DNA from: Alphaproteobacteria bacterium
GTDB lineage: Bacteria; Pseudomonadota; Alphaproteobacteria; UBA9655
Assembly: GCA_019752515.1 (NCBI GenBank)
Contig: JAIEMB010000002.1
Span: 18,247 to 82,246, forward strand
DNA length: 64,000 nt
Direction of reading: 5' to 3'
In this document: one piece after another, positions 26,086 to 36,158 of the stretch
How positions within the stretch are numbered: the first letter of the stretch is position 1
How the letters are laid out: every line of letters starts with the position of its first letter
Notes under the pieces: generated by a model
Databases searched by the model: none
What the model saw: only the letters and a program-made list of their open reading frames with translations
Told to the model about the DNA's origin: nothing
Position numbers and translations under genes: made by a program

Positions 26086-26703
26086 TTAGGAAATAAGTCT
26101 CACAACAGCTGAAACGAATTGATAACCTCTGCGGCTGCGTAAGTGATCTGGAATTCCTAAATAAAGAATTTCTAAATTATCTAATTGCTCCAAAATGGTA
26201 AGGAGAGAGTTTTCCGTTTGGTCGTTAAAGTACCGATCGCCCTCATGACATTCTCTTTTGCCTTCGCGGAAAGACATGTACCAAACCCCATTTGGTTTTA
26301 GAGCTGCCTTAAGTTGCTGTAAAATAGCAGGCAGCTCGACTTGAGGAACGTGAAGGAGAGAGGCGCTTGTCCAAATGCCATCATATTCTTCCTTCTCCTG
26401 TAAATCTGAGAAGTACTTATGTTGAACTGGCAAACCTGTAAAATCGCTGGCTAGTGCTGCCATTTGAAAAGAACCATCAAAAGCCGAAACAGTGTAGCCA
26501 CGTTCAATGAAATACTTACTATCCCTACCAGAACCACATCCTGCATCTAGGACTTTAGCGCCTTCAGGAAGATAGGGGAGAAAAAGGTCATAAAGGACTG
26601 CCATATTAAATTGTACTGTTGTATCAAAGTAATTTTGAGAATTAACATTGTAATATTGAGTAGAATCTGTAAGCGGGGATGGGAAGAAAAGGGGAATTTT
26701 CAT
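26086..26703 (-). CDS. Class I SAM-dependent methyltransferase
   Basis: A 205-residue methyltransferase. Motif I is VLDAGCGSGRDS near residue 52, motif II region SAFDGSFQMAALAS, and motif IV IWTSASLLHVP, followed by LKPNGVWYMSFREG. The order matches Methyltransf_11/25-type small-molecule enzymes such as TehB-like proteins. Substrate is unknown. It is transcribed alone, converging on the exported-protein gene at 24533. Two decayed copies of its 3-prime end occur upstream at 22067 and 24345. Confidence 0.9.
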   Translation of the reverse strand: MKIPLFFPSPLTDSTQYYNVNSQNYFDTTVQFNMAVLYDLFLPYLPEGAKVLDAGCGSGRDSKYFIERGYTVSAFDGSFQMAALASDFTGLPVQHKYFSDLQEKEEYDGIWTSASLLHVPQVELPAILQQLKAALKPNGVWYMSFREGKRECHEGDRYFNDQTENSLLTILEQLDNLEILYLGIPDHLRSRRGYQFVSAVVRLIS

Positions 26704-26812
26704 GAAAGCATTCCTTGTTACTTCATAAAGAAAATAATTTTTTTAATAATTATTAAGATTTCGATGATAAATTTACAAGTCTGAAAACAGAATCAAATTA
26801 GAGGAGCCTTAA

Positions 26813-27220
26813 ATGAGTAAAGCTAAAGACATTATGAGACACCAAACATTTACTCTCTCACCAGAAGATACAGTTTTTCAGGCTGCTGAAAAAATGAAAG
26901 ATAAGGATGTTGGAATTATTGTGGTGGGTAAAGAGCACGAAGTTATGGGCATTCTTACTGACAGAGACATTGTCGTTCGTTGTGTAGCAAAGGGAAAAGA
27001 CCCCCATGAGACGAAAGTCGTGGATATCATGAGCTCAGCGGTTGTCCATTGCATGGAAGATGATTCAATGGAAAATATTGCAAAGAAGATGATTGACGAA
27101 CACATTCATAGGCTCCCTGTTCTTGATCAACACATGAAACTATGTGGTCTTGTTTCGGTCCGTAATCTCTGTGCTAAGAATCACGAGAAAGGCGGTGATG
27201 TCGTTTCTAAGATTAGGTAG
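26813..27220 (+). CDS. Two-CBS-domain protein
   Basis: A 135-residue stand-alone Bateman module. CBS1 is DIMRHQTFTLSPEDTVFQAA ending IVVGKEHEVMGILTDRDI; CBS2 is DIMSSAVVHCMEDDSMENIA ending LPVLDQHMKLCGLVSVRNL. Such modules bind adenine nucleotides and act as energy sensors or partners of other proteins. RBS GGAG is 8 nt ahead of ATG. It is alone between genes of the opposite strand. Confidence 0.93.
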   Translation: MSKAKDIMRHQTFTLSPEDTVFQAAEKMKDKDVGIIVVGKEHEVMGILTDRDIVVRCVAKGKDPHETKVVDIMSSAVVHCMEDDSMENIAKKMIDEHIHRLPVLDQHMKLCGLVSVRNLCAKNHEKGGDVVSKIR

Positions 27221-27238
27221 TTTTTGCTACGGGGATAT

Positions 27239-28405
27239 TTATTTAAAAGCATCAAGGCCGGTTTGAGCGCGACCAAGGATGAGCGTATGGATATCATGGG
27301 TTCCTTCATATGTATTTACCGATTCAAGGTTCATAACGTGGCGGATTATATTGTACTCATCTGAAATTCCATTTGCTCCTAGCATATCTCGCGCTACACG
27401 TGCAATCCGCAAAGCTGCTGATGCATTGTTTCGTTTAAGGAGAGAAATAAGCTCTGGAGGACAAGATCCCTCGTCTTTTAAGCGGCCTGCTCGTAACATG
27501 CCTTGTAATGAGAGAGAAATGTGTGTCTGCATACACACTAATTTTTCTTGAACTAACTGATTGGCTGCTAAGGGCCGGCCAAACTGAGATCGATCTAAAA
27601 CGTAACTTCGTGCGAGATGCCAGCAAAACTCTGCAGCCCCTAAGGCACCCCATCCGATACCATATCGTGCTTCATTAAGACAACCCATGATGGCCTTGAG
27701 TCCTGTTGCCTGGGGAAGCAAATTTTTTGTGGGAACAAACACATCATTTAAGATAATTTCACCTGTAGGAGAGGCTCTCAGGCTAAACTTTCCTTCTATT
27801 TTAGGAGCTGAAAGACCCTCCATTCCTTTTTCAAGGAGAAATCCCTTTATTTTTCCTTCTTCTTTTGCCCATACAATAAAAATATCTGCTATGGGACTAT
27901 GGGTTATCCACGTCTTCGTACCATTGAGGATCCAACCTTGTTTGTGAGCTTTTGCGTGGGTCTCCATGTCAGCGGGATCTGAACCGTGATTGGGCTCAGT
28001 GAGCCCAAAACAGCCCACTAGATGTCCTTCGCGAAGAGCAGGCAGGTATTTATGTTTTTGTTCCTCATTTCCATACTTATAGATAGCATTCATGACAAGG
28101 GAGGATTGGACACTAAAAAGGGAACGATAACAGGAATCGACACGTTCAAGTTCGCGAGCGACTAAGCCATATTCAACATGGTTGCTTCCGGCACACCCAT
28201 ATCCCTTAAGGGTCATTCCAAAAAAACCAAGTTCACCCAGTTCCTTAAACACGTTTAAATCATAGGTTTCATGTCGATTAGCTTCTAAGATACGGGGCAT
28301 AAGCTTTTCTTGAGCATACCGTTGAGCCGTATCTCGAATGAGAATTTCTTCGGGGGTCAGTTGATTTTCAAAGAGAAAGGGGTCTTCCCACCGAAAGGTC
28401 ATCAT
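27239..28405 (-). CDS. gcdH: Glutaryl-CoA dehydrogenase
   Basis: A 388-residue acyl-CoA dehydrogenase that oxidises and decarboxylates glutaryl-CoA to crotonyl-CoA, using FAD. Seen: [20 protein letters not shown] (FAD-binding loop), [16 protein letters not shown], and the catalytic Glu in [21 protein letters not shown], the GCDH-specific form. Its start overlaps the stop of the aldehyde dehydrogenase gene, with ATGs at 28405 and 28402. The pair fits lysine and aminoadipate breakdown toward crotonyl-CoA. It is the last gene of the operon that begins with pccB. Confidence 0.94.
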   Translation of the reverse strand: MMTFRWEDPFLFENQLTPEEILIRDTAQRYAQEKLMPRILEANRHETYDLNVFKELGELGFFGMTLKGYGCAGSNHVEYGLVARELERVDSCYRSLFSVQSSLVMNAIYKYGNEEQKHKYLPALREGHLVGCFGLTEPNHGSDPADMETHAKAHKQGWILNGTKTWITHSPIADIFIVWAKEEGKIKGFLLEKGMEGLSAPKIEGKFSLRASPTGEIILNDVFVPTKNLLPQATGLKAIMGCLNEARYGIGWGALGAAEFCWHLARSYVLDRSQFGRPLAANQLVQEKLVCMQTHISLSLQGMLRAGRLKDEGSCPPELISLLKRNNASAALRIARVARDMLGANGISDEYNIIRHVMNLESVNTYEGTHDIHTLILGRAQTGLDAFK

Positions 28406-29910
28406 ACAGTCTCCACATTAAATTGTATGCCTTGAGCGAGAGGTAAGTCTTTCGCATAATTAATTGTATTTGTGGCGCGTCGCATATAATTTTTCCAAGA
28501 ATCACTCCCTGATTCACGGCCGCCACCTGTTTCCTTTTCTCCCCCAAAGGCTCCTCCAATTTCAGCGCCACTGGGTCCAATGTTAACATTAGCTATTCCA
28601 CAGTCACTTCCGGCTGAGGAAAGGAAAATTTCGGCTTCACAGACATCATTGGTAAAAATACAAGAAGAAAGACCCTGTGATACATCATTATGAATGGTAA
28701 GTGCTTCTTCGAAGCTTTGATAAGGAATAAGATATAAGAGGGGAGCGAAGGTTTCTTTCTGAACAATAGCAGTTTGCTCTTGCATTTCTACAAGGGCAGG
28801 CTTCACATAATAAGCATTTGGAAATTGATTCTGAAGAATGCGCTCGCCCCCCCACACTTTTCCGCCCTCAGTGCGGGCCTGTTCAAGGGCTATTTGCATT
28901 TCCTCAAAACTCTTTTGGTCAATGAGAGGGCCCATGAGAACGCCTGACTCAAGGGGATTTCCAACAGTGACATGCGCAAATATTCTTTTTAAACGCTGGC
29001 TAATTTCTGTATATAAGGAGGCGTGTACAATGAGACGTCTTAAGCTTGTGCACCGCTGTCCTGTTGTTCCTAAGGCGGAAAAAGAAATTGCGCGTGTGGC
29101 TAATGCTAGGTCAGCGGAAGGTGTAAGAATCATAGCATTATTTCCGCTTAGTTCGAGAAGGTACCTTCCCAATCGGCCTGCAACACTTTTTGCCACAGCC
29201 TTACCCATGTGACTGCTTCCGGTTGCGGAGATAAGAGGGATTTTGGGACTTTCTACAAGAATTGCGCCTAACTCTCCACCCCCTAAAACAACTTGTAGGA
29301 GATGAGGGGTAAATATAGAAAATCGTGAAGTGGCTCTTTCAAAAAGTTTTGCGGAGGCCAAAGCTGTAAAAGGTGTTTTCTCTGAAGCCTTCCAAATAAC
29401 GGGATTGCCGCAAACAATAGCTAGCGCAAAATTCCAGCACCAAATAGCAGCTGGAAAATTGAAAGGGGAAATAATACCAATGGGACCTAAAGGATGCCAT
29501 GTTTCCATCATACGATGGGAGGGGCGCTCTGAAGCAATTGTGAGGCCATAGAGTTGACGAGAAAGACCCACAGCAAAGTCGCACATGTCGATCATTTCTT
29601 GGACTTCACCCCGTCCTTCCTCTAATATTTTACCTGTTTCAAGGGTAATGAGCTTGCCGAGTTCTTCCTTGTGAGCTCTGAGCTCTTCTCCAAAAAGACG
29701 GATGAGTTCACCTCGTTGGGGAGGGGGGGCGAGCCGCCAAGTTTTAAAAGACTGAACGGCATTTTCAATATTATGAGCGACCTCTTGAAGAGTATGTTCT
29801 TGTAGGCGTCCTATTTCACATCCATCTATTGGAGATCGAGAAATAAGCGTTCCTTGTTTGCTTTCCCACCCATCAAGTCCTAAAGCTTGTAAAAGTTCAT
29901 GGTTGTTCAC
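28402..29910 (-). CDS. amaB: ALDH7-family aldehyde dehydrogenase (aminoadipate semialdehyde dehydrogenase type)
   Basis: A 502-residue NAD-dependent dehydrogenase. The catalytic Cys is in [14 protein letters not shown] and the general-base Glu in [10 protein letters not shown]. The ALDH7 hallmark near the C-terminus, [20 protein letters not shown], is present. ALDH7 enzymes oxidise alpha-aminoadipate semialdehyde from lysine. GTG 29910 follows GGGAGAAACGAAT. It overlaps gcdH and is 60 nt after apaG. The transaminase and 2-oxoadipate step needed to reach glutaryl-CoA are not in this window. Confidence 0.92.
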   Translation of the reverse strand: MNNHELLQALGLDGWESKQGTLISRSPIDGCEIGRLQEHTLQEVAHNIENAVQSFKTWRLAPPPQRGELIRLFGEELRAHKEELGKLITLETGKILEEGRGEVQEMIDMCDFAVGLSRQLYGLTIASERPSHRMMETWHPLGPIGIISPFNFPAAIWCWNFALAIVCGNPVIWKASEKTPFTALASAKLFERATSRFSIFTPHLLQVVLGGGELGAILVESPKIPLISATGSSHMGKAVAKSVAGRLGRYLLELSGNNAMILTPSADLALATRAISFSALGTTGQRCTSLRRLIVHASLYTEISQRLKRIFAHVTVGNPLESGVLMGPLIDQKSFEEMQIALEQARTEGGKVWGGERILQNQFPNAYYVKPALVEMQEQTAIVQKETFAPLLYLIPYQSFEEALTIHNDVSQGLSSCIFTNDVCEAEIFLSSAGSDCGIANVNIGPSGAEIGGAFGGEKETGGGRESGSDSWKNYMRRATNTINYAKDLPLAQGIQFNVETV

Positions 29911-29970
29911 ATTCGTTTCTCCCTTATGTGAGTATGGCAGAAAGAAGCATGAAGTTCAAAAACATTAGAT

Positions 29971-30363
29971 TTAGTGCATTACCGCTGTCTCATAAGGGCT
30001 ATCAAGAGAAAAAGCAGGAATGATAACGTCAAAAAGATCGCCTGCATGAGTTTTCATATGGTAAACCCCTTCCATAACACCTGACGGGGTAGAAAGGGGA
30101 GTGCCACTTACATATTGATAAATGGCTCCTGGAGCAATCCAAGGTGTTTCCCCTACCACACCTTCTCCTTTTACTTCGTGCATTAATCCATTGCCATCCG
30201 TAATCCGCCACGTACGACTTAAAAGCTGAACCATGATGGGACCTTGGTTTTCAATCCATACTTGATAAGCCCAGACATAATGGTTTTCCAAAGGTAAAGA
30301 CTGGTCTTCAAGAAAGACTGGATCTACGCTGATCGTAATGTGGTGCGTTGTTTTTGTGTACAC
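29971..30363 (-). CDS. apaG: ApaG-domain protein
   Basis: A beta-sandwich protein of about 130 residues. Characteristic are HYVWAYQVWIENQG, VQLLSRTWRITDGNG, VKGEGVVGETPWIAPGA, YQYVSGTPLSTPSGVMEG and the IPAFSLDSP end. Its cellular role is not well defined; in enterobacteria it is linked to the apaH operon and metal effects. GTG 30363 is the likelier start; TTG 30375 lies inside the pccA stop. Being embedded between pccA and an aldehyde dehydrogenase gene is unusual placement. Confidence 0.92.
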   Translation of the reverse strand: MYTKTTHHITISVDPVFLEDQSLPLENHYVWAYQVWIENQGPIMVQLLSRTWRITDGNGLMHEVKGEGVVGETPWIAPGAIYQYVSGTPLSTPSGVMEGVYHMKTHAGDLFDVIIPAFSLDSPYETAVMH

Positions 30364-30367
30364 GATT

Positions 30368-32308
30368 TTACCCAATCCTAGCTATATGTTGGTCTAAATT
30401 CACGCTTTCTCCTTTTTTTACGTAAATCCTTTCGATAATGCCATCCTTATTTGCTCGAATGATATTCTCCATTTTCATGGCTTCTATAATAGCCACAGGT
30501 TGACCGGATTTAATAGGTTCTCCCATCTTTACAGGAAGCTCAATAACGAGCCCCGGCATAGGGGCGCTTACAATGTGTGATTTACTTTCTTTTTGTTTAA
30601 GGGGCATGCGCATGAAAAGCTCAGCAACACGTGAATTTACTACACGCGTCGTTGCTCTATAACCATTCCAAAAAAGGGTATCAAAACATCCCATCGCATC
30701 AATTTGAAGTGTAATATTGTGACCGTTAAATGTTCCTTCAAAAAGAGGATTTCCCGATTTCCAAAGTGTTTCAATGATAAGTGTTTTTTCATCTTTCTTG
30801 ATCTCAAAGCGATCATTTTCGTAACAGAGAGTGACGGAATGCGCTTCTCTTCCGATAAGAACGGTTAGTTCGGTTTCGGGACTTCCTTTTCGAATGATGT
30901 GCATCACGGCTGCTGTTCCGATGGCTATCATTGGATTTTTAGGGGGCTGAGGCGTAAAACCTTCTTCGTAAAACTCATCAACTGTAACTGTGCTAAAATT
31001 ACCCTCCTTAAAAAAAGAAGAATTTACGAGAGAGGCTTGAAAATAAATATTCGTTGCGATCCCTCTAATATAATAGTGATCAAGAGCTTCTAACAGAGCG
31101 CTACAAGCAATATTACGATTGGGTTGATGGACAATGAGCTTTGCAATGAGAGGATCATAATAAGGGCTTATCGTATCTCCCTCATGGATGCCTGTATCAA
31201 GTCGAACCTCTTGTTCTTTTTTGTGAGGAGGAATGTACTCTCGAATGCGGCCTGTAGAGGGTAAAAATCCTCTTGTTGGATCTTCAGCATAAATGCGTGC
31301 TTCAATGGCATGCCCACGAAACTTAATATCTTCTTGGCTCATGCGAAGGGGCTCGCCCGCTGCAATTCGAATCATTTCTTCGACAAGATCGAGGCCAGTT
31401 ATACATTCAGTAACCGGATGTTCAACTTGAAGACGTGTGTTCATTTCAAGAAAATAATAATTTAGGTTGGTATCTACAACGAATTCAATCGTTCCGACTG
31501 ATGAATAGTCGACGGCCTTAGCAAGTTGAATAGCTTGAGATCCCATCTCTTCGCGTAGAGAGGCCGTCATAATAGTACTTGGAGCTTCTTCAATGACCTT
31601 TTGATGCCGTCGTTGGAGAGAACATTCTCTTTCCCCGAGGTGGATGAAGTTACCATGTTTGTCGGCTATAATCTGAATTTCAATGTGGCGAGGAGAGAGA
31701 ATATATTTTTCTAAAAAAACACGTTCATCTCCAAATCCAACCATAGATTCATGAATGGCCCCTTTTAAAGACTCCTCGAGCTGATGGGGTTCTCTTACAA
31801 CGCGCATCCCTTTTCCACCTCCACCTGCTGCAGCTTTTACGAGAAGGGGATAGCCCATTTCTTGCGCAACTTTTTGGGCTTGTTGTATGTCCTGGATGGG
31901 TTCTTCTGTTCCAGGAATGCAAGGAATTCCACATAATTGAGCTATTTTTTTTGAAGCAAGTTTATCACCCATGGTTGCAATAGCCCGTGAAGGAGGACCG
32001 ATAAATACAAATCCCTTCTGATGCACCAACTCTGCAAAGGCGGCATTCTCTGATAAAAATCCGTATCCTGGATGGATAGCATCAGAACGACTCTGCTCTG
32101 CAATTTTTAGAAGGGCAGGGATATTCAAATAACTTTCACGGGGAGGGGGAGGTCCTATAAAGTAGGCCTCATCAGCCATTTCAACGTGTAAGGCGTCTTC
32201 ATCTGCTTCGGAATAAACAGCAACAGCTTGAATCCCCATTCGTTGTATAGTTTGGATAATGCGACAAGCAATTTCCCCTCGATTTGCAACAAGGATTTTA
32301 TTATACAC
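30368..32308 (-). CDS. pccA: Propionyl-CoA carboxylase alpha subunit (biotin carboxylase and carrier)
   Basis: A biotin-dependent carboxylase subunit of about 646 residues. The biotin carboxylase domain shows KILVANRGEIACRI, DAIHPGYGFLSENA, the ATP-grasp AAAGGGGKGMR, and EMNTRLQVEHPVTE. The BT-type linker follows, and the C-terminal carrier domain has the biotinyl Lys in EAMKMEN. Together with pccB it carboxylates propionyl-CoA to methylmalonyl-CoA; activity on related acyl-CoAs such as 3-methylcrotonyl-CoA is less likely given the partner. GTG 32308 or TTG 32311 starts it. The 2TM gene lies 12-15 nt upstream. Confidence 0.94.
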   Translation of the reverse strand: MYNKILVANRGEIACRIIQTIQRMGIQAVAVYSEADEDALHVEMADEAYFIGPPPPRESYLNIPALLKIAEQSRSDAIHPGYGFLSENAAFAELVHQKGFVFIGPPSRAIATMGDKLASKKIAQLCGIPCIPGTEEPIQDIQQAQKVAQEMGYPLLVKAAAGGGGKGMRVVREPHQLEESLKGAIHESMVGFGDERVFLEKYILSPRHIEIQIIADKHGNFIHLGERECSLQRRHQKVIEEAPSTIMTASLREEMGSQAIQLAKAVDYSSVGTIEFVVDTNLNYYFLEMNTRLQVEHPVTECITGLDLVEEMIRIAAGEPLRMSQEDIKFRGHAIEARIYAEDPTRGFLPSTGRIREYIPPHKKEQEVRLDTGIHEGDTISPYYDPLIAKLIVHQPNRNIACSALLEALDHYYIRGIATNIYFQASLVNSSFFKEGNFSTVTVDEFYEEGFTPQPPKNPMIAIGTAAVMHIIRKGSPETELTVLIGREAHSVTLCYENDRFEIKKDEKTLIIETLWKSGNPLFEGTFNGHNITLQIDAMGCFDTLFWNGYRATTRVVNSRVAELFMRMPLKQKESKSHIVSAPMPGLVIELPVKMGEPIKSGQPVAIIEAMKMENIIRANKDGIIERIYVKKGESVNLDQHIARIG

Positions 32309-32323
32309 CAAAAATCACTTACT

Positions 32324-32737
32324 TTAAGCCTTTGGCTCTTTTGGGGTTTTCGTATCTATTTTTTTTTGAGGGGTAGGGACTTTCTTTTTAGCAGCGGGTG
32401 CCTCTTTTGCTTTCTCAGACATGTGAGAAGCTTCCTTTTTTTCTTCCCTGTCCTTATTCTTGGATCCAGATTGCATTAACCGCTTTACTTCTTGGTCTTC
32501 CCACTCTGCTGTCATAAAGGGTACCATGGCGTTCATTTGTGGTATAAGGCCTAAGGAAAAAGCATGAATGCCAAGACCAATCCCCCATCCAATAATTACC
32601 CAAATAGGCCAAAAATATCCACCACCTGAAATAGCCCAAATGAGAATAAGGCCTAAATTGACGACACCATAAATTAGAGCGTCTGAATAAAAACGGCGAA
32701 GCTTACGTACATGTTCCCTAACTTGATGTTCATTCAT
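32324..32737 (-). CDS. 2TM-domain protein with charged C-terminal tail
   Basis: Residues about 20-60 contain two close hydrophobic helices in the 2TM-domain pattern (FYSDALIYGVVNLGLILIWA and FWPIWVIIGWGIGLGIHAFS). The last 60 residues are Lys/Glu/Pro-rich (KKKVPTPQKKIDTKTPKEPK). RBS GGGAG precedes ATG 32737. It is wedged between pccB and pccA, an arrangement I have seen no reason to link to carboxylase function; it may be a passenger in the operon. Confidence 0.8.
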   Translation of the reverse strand: MNEHQVREHVRKLRRFYSDALIYGVVNLGLILIWAISGGGYFWPIWVIIGWGIGLGIHAFSLGLIPQMNAMVPFMTAEWEDQEVKRLMQSGSKNKDREEKKEASHMSEKAKEAPAAKKKVPTPQKKIDTKTPKEPKA

Positions 32738-32758
32738 TTCATTCTCCCAGTGTTATAA

Positions 32759-34291
32759 TTATAATGGTATATTGTCATGCTTTTTCCAAGGATTTTCAAG
32801 TTTCTTGTTTTTAAGCATTTGTAATGACCTACAAATGCGTATTCGTGTGCTGTGTGGCATGATGACATCATCTATATACCCTCGGCTTGCTGCGACTAAA
32901 GGATTTGCAAATTTTTGACGGTATTCTTCAGCATATGCCTCAACTTTTTCCTTGTTATCCAATTCATTACGGAAAATAATTTGAACAGCTCCTTTAGGGC
33001 CCATTACAGCAATTTCAGCAGAGGGCCAAGCAAAATTGACATCTCCACGTAAGTGTTTTGAACTCATCACATCATATGCTCCCCCATAGGCTTTGCGGGT
33101 AATGATAGTGATTTTAGGTACGGTGGCTTCTGCGAAAGCAAAGAGCAGCTTTGATCCATGCTTTATGATTCCATTATGTTCTTGTGCAGTGCCAGGAAGA
33201 AATCCTGGTACATCAACGAATGTGATCAGAGGAATATTAAAACAATCACAAAATCGTACAAAACGTGCAGCCTTTCGAGAGGAATCAATGTCAAGGCATC
33301 CAGCTAAAACCAAGGGTTGATTTGCTACAATTCCTACGGTTTGCCCTTCCATGCGACCAAATCCGATAATAATGTTTGCTGCAAAATCAGGTTGAAGCTC
33401 AAAAAAATCACTTCCATCAGTTATTTTATAAATCAAATCCTTTATGTTATAAGCAATGGAAGGGTTACGAGGGATAAGCTTATCTAAAGAAAGAGTTTCT
33501 TGATCGAAAACCTCGGGAGTTGCTCTAAGAGGCGGAGGTTCTCTGTTAGAAAGTGGCAAAAATTCGAAGAAGCGACGGACCTCTAAAAGGGCTTCTACAT
33601 CATTTTCGAACGCCAAGTCAGCAATCCCCGATTTAGTCGTATGGGTACTCGCACCGCCTAGGTCTTCATGTGTGACGGTCTCATGGGTTACGGTTTTGAG
33701 TACTTCGGGACCTGTGACAAACATATATGAAGAATCCTTGACCATAAATATAAAATCAGTCATTGCAGGAGAGTAAACGGCTCCCCCTGCACAAGGCCCC
33801 ATAATGACCGAAATTTGAGGAACAACCCCTGAGGCAAGAACATTACGTTGAAAAACAGCTGCATAGCCAGCAAGAGACTCGACACCTTCTTGGATCCGGG
33901 CTCCTCCTGAATCATTTAGACCAATGATAGGAGCTCCAACTTGAACGGCCTTGTCCATAATCTTTACGATTTTTTCTGCATGAGCTTCGCTCAGGCTGCC
34001 CCCAAAAACGGTAAAGTCTTGGGAGAAAACAAAGACGAGCCGTCCTTCTATGGTTCCGTATCCCGTGATAACGCCGTCGCCCGCAATTTTGACATTTTCC
34101 ATGCCAAAATCACGACATCGATGTTCAACAAACATATCCCATTCTTCGAAAGAACCAGGGTCTAACAAAACCTCTAAGCGTTCCCGTGCTGTAAGTTTTC
34201 CTCTCTTATGTTGAGCTTCAATGCGCTCGAGCCCTCCTCCAAGTCGGGCAGATTCTCGTTTTTCTTCAAGCTTTTTGAGGATCCGTTGCAT
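32759..34291 (-). CDS. pccB: Propionyl-CoA carboxylase beta subunit
   Basis: A 510-residue carboxyltransferase subunit with two crotonase-fold halves. Motifs: [20 protein letters not shown], the oxyanion-hole stretches [12 protein letters not shown] and [15 protein letters not shown], and [19 protein letters not shown]. The residue in the specificity region, YDVMSS, has Asp, matching propionyl-CoA carboxylases rather than acetyl-CoA ones. GGGAG lies 8 nt before ATG. It is the first gene of the minus-strand operon pccB-2TM-pccA-apaG-amaB-gcdH. Confidence 0.94.
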   Translation of the reverse strand: MQRILKKLEEKRESARLGGGLERIEAQHKRGKLTARERLEVLLDPGSFEEWDMFVEHRCRDFGMENVKIAGDGVITGYGTIEGRLVFVFSQDFTVFGGSLSEAHAEKIVKIMDKAVQVGAPIIGLNDSGGARIQEGVESLAGYAAVFQRNVLASGVVPQISVIMGPCAGGAVYSPAMTDFIFMVKDSSYMFVTGPEVLKTVTHETVTHEDLGGASTHTTKSGIADLAFENDVEALLEVRRFFEFLPLSNREPPPLRATPEVFDQETLSLDKLIPRNPSIAYNIKDLIYKITDGSDFFELQPDFAANIIIGFGRMEGQTVGIVANQPLVLAGCLDIDSSRKAARFVRFCDCFNIPLITFVDVPGFLPGTAQEHNGIIKHGSKLLFAFAEATVPKITIITRKAYGGAYDVMSSKHLRGDVNFAWPSAEIAVMGPKGAVQIIFRNELDNKEKVEAYAEEYRQKFANPLVAASRGYIDDVIMPHSTRIRICRSLQMLKNKKLENPWKKHDNIPL

Positions 34292-34384
34292 TTTAAAACT
34301 CCCTTTGTCCTAAGTATGCCAAAAAAAAGGGAAAATGACTAAAGAAATTAGGAAGGTCTGTTCAAGAGAGTATTCATCTTATCT

Positions 34385-35365
34385 CTATGTCCAGATTCCT
34401 TGTTTTTTTAATATGTCTGAGAGACAATGGGTAATTGAAATATCTGCTGGAGGGATAGGGTAATGAACCATTTCAGGGTAGGTTGTCCAAACGAGCCTCT
34501 GCCCTTCTACGCCATGAAGGTTACCTTCCCATTTGCAGCAAAGATAAAGAGGCATGATGAGATGAAACGTATCATAACGATAAGATGCGAAGTTTAAGGG
34601 CTCAAGATCTTCTTCTCTCACGTCAATGTTGAGCTCTTCTTTCAGTTCTCGTATGAGCGCATTTTCGGGTGTTTCTCCAATTTCCATTTTCCCACCGGGA
34701 AGCTCCCACACGCCTGCCATACGTGTCCCTTTTGGTCGTTCAGCAAGAAGAAGCTCACCTTTCTCATTAATAAGAGCAGCAGCTACAACCCATAGAATCG
34801 GACGCTTAATAGCATGATAGTGATCCAAAAAATCTTTGCGGAGCAATGTATAAGTAACGCCTGGTTTTTTGCCTTCAAAAGCGAGGGAAGATAACTCCTT
34901 TGTGCCTGTTTGTTGAAAACCAAGCCCCTCCATAATTCGCCGTGAGGCAATGTTAACTTCAAGAGCACTTCCTTCAAGCCTCTCTTGCTGAAGTGTGGAG
35001 AAAGCAAAATGCACGAGGGCTTTCATGGCCTCTTTTCCATAACCTTGACCCCAGTATTCAACGCCAAGCCAATATCCAATTTCTTCTTCAAGGCCCGCAA
35101 CACCAAGAAAAGTATTATCATCCCGCCTCACAATACCCAAAATGACTTGTGTTCCTTTATGAAGATTCTTTTGGCTTTGAGCGATAAAATTATCCGCATC
35201 TTGAAGTGTATACGGAAAAGGAATACGAGCTGTTTTTTCTGCAACACGACGGTCATTGGCAAGTCCAGCGATTACCTGTCGGTCTTCTTTAAGCAGAGGC
35301 CGTAAGGTAAGCCTTTCGGTGGCTATGGGAAGAAAGGGTCGATTGCGAAGTGAGAGAGGGATCAT
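34385..35365 (-). CDS. GNAT acetyltransferase fused to a MutT-type Nudix hydrolase
   Basis: Residues about 14-180 form a RimJ/RimL-like GNAT domain: TERLTLRPLLKEDRQVIAGL, then the acetyl-CoA loop YWGQGYGKEAMKAL and the NIASRRIMEGLGFQ motif. Residues 190-326 form a MutT-like domain with Nudix box GGKMEIGETPENALIRELKE followed by EL, complete. The second half should remove 8-oxo-dGTP or similar oxidised nucleotides; the first probably acetylates a protein N-terminus or small molecule. No Shine-Dalgarno is visible ahead of ATG 35365. Confidence 0.93.
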   Translation of the reverse strand: MIPLSLRNRPFLPIATERLTLRPLLKEDRQVIAGLANDRRVAEKTARIPFPYTLQDADNFIAQSQKNLHKGTQVILGIVRRDDNTFLGVAGLEEEIGYWLGVEYWGQGYGKEAMKALVHFAFSTLQQERLEGSALEVNIASRRIMEGLGFQQTGTKELSSLAFEGKKPGVTYTLLRKDFLDHYHAIKRPILWVVAAALINEKGELLLAERPKGTRMAGVWELPGGKMEIGETPENALIRELKEELNIDVREEDLEPLNFASYRYDTFHLIMPLYLCCKWEGNLHGVEGQRLVWTTYPEMVHYPIPPADISITHCLSDILKKQGIWT

Positions 35366-35537
35366 AAGTTTAAAAGTAAATGTTAAGAATAATGAGGAGT
35401 GTAAACAAATTATAAGATATGTTAAAGGAGAAAGAAGAGCCTCAGAAAATTATATTTATTTTACAGTGAGACCCTTCAGGAAACCTCCATTTAATATCCT
35501 TTGTCCGGTAGGGTATCCTGTGGAACATAAAGTTCTT

Positions 35538-36011
35538 CTACATTTTTAAGACTTTAAAGTTGCACCCTATAGGAAATGTTGAGCTTGTATTCGTATCTAT
35601 AATACAATGTTGATTGTTTTTACTAATATAGTGTATTTTACACCCTCCCGAATTACATGACACTGTAGTAAAGGGGGTAGGATTGTGAGGGTTGCCTTCA
35701 AATACATAATCAGTATTGCCCATCTGCATTGCCAGGCTAACTCTTGGATGCGAATCATTAGTGCCTTGAATGTAATTGCATAATAAATTTGTATCTTTGA
35801 TCCAGGCATCATGTGCCAAAACTACACTGCCTTCTTTATTATAGCCTTCACTTAGAGTGATGACCGTCCATCCCTCTATGACTTGACCTTTTGTTATTGT
35901 TTTGGGTAGGGTGCTTGGGGCAGGACAGGTTGGATCGCTTGTCGCTTTTCCACCAAAAAAAAGAGTACAAAGAACTGGTAAAAAGGCTGTTGTTTTAGAA
36001 AATATTTTCAT
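35538..36011 (-). CDS. Small exported Cys-containing protein, DUF3757-like
   Basis: A 157-residue protein with a signal peptide (MKIFSKTTAFLPVLCTLFFG) and RBS AAGGGAG. The mature part starts near DPTCPAPSTLPKTI and has GWTVI, a central LLCNYIQG and paired Cys residues (SCNSGGCKIHY, HCIIDTN, GCNFKVL) that could form disulfides. The layout resembles DUF3757 proteins of intracellular gammaproteobacteria, a resemblance by eye only. The neighbour at 40329 has a similar organisation. Confidence 0.65.
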   Translation of the reverse strand: MKIFSKTTAFLPVLCTLFFGGKATSDPTCPAPSTLPKTITKGQVIEGWTVITLSEGYNKEGSVVLAHDAWIKDTNLLCNYIQGTNDSHPRVSLAMQMGNTDYVFEGNPHNPTPFTTVSCNSGGCKIHYISKNNQHCIIDTNTSSTFPIGCNFKVLKM

Positions 36012-36158
36012 TTTAGGCTCCCTTAAATTTTATTAAGTATATCATAAATCTAAGTATGAAGTAATAGCAATTTTAGGCTGGCGTGTAATTCAAAGTCCAC
36101 CTCTTTAAAAGGTTGTGGTATACTTACCGGAAATAGGACAAAAGGTTGCCAAAAATTC

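Noticed and set aside
35256..35549. Plus-strand frame opposite the start of the GNAT-Nudix gene.
   Set aside because: Mostly antisense to the GNAT coding region and low complexity at the end; no ribosome site.
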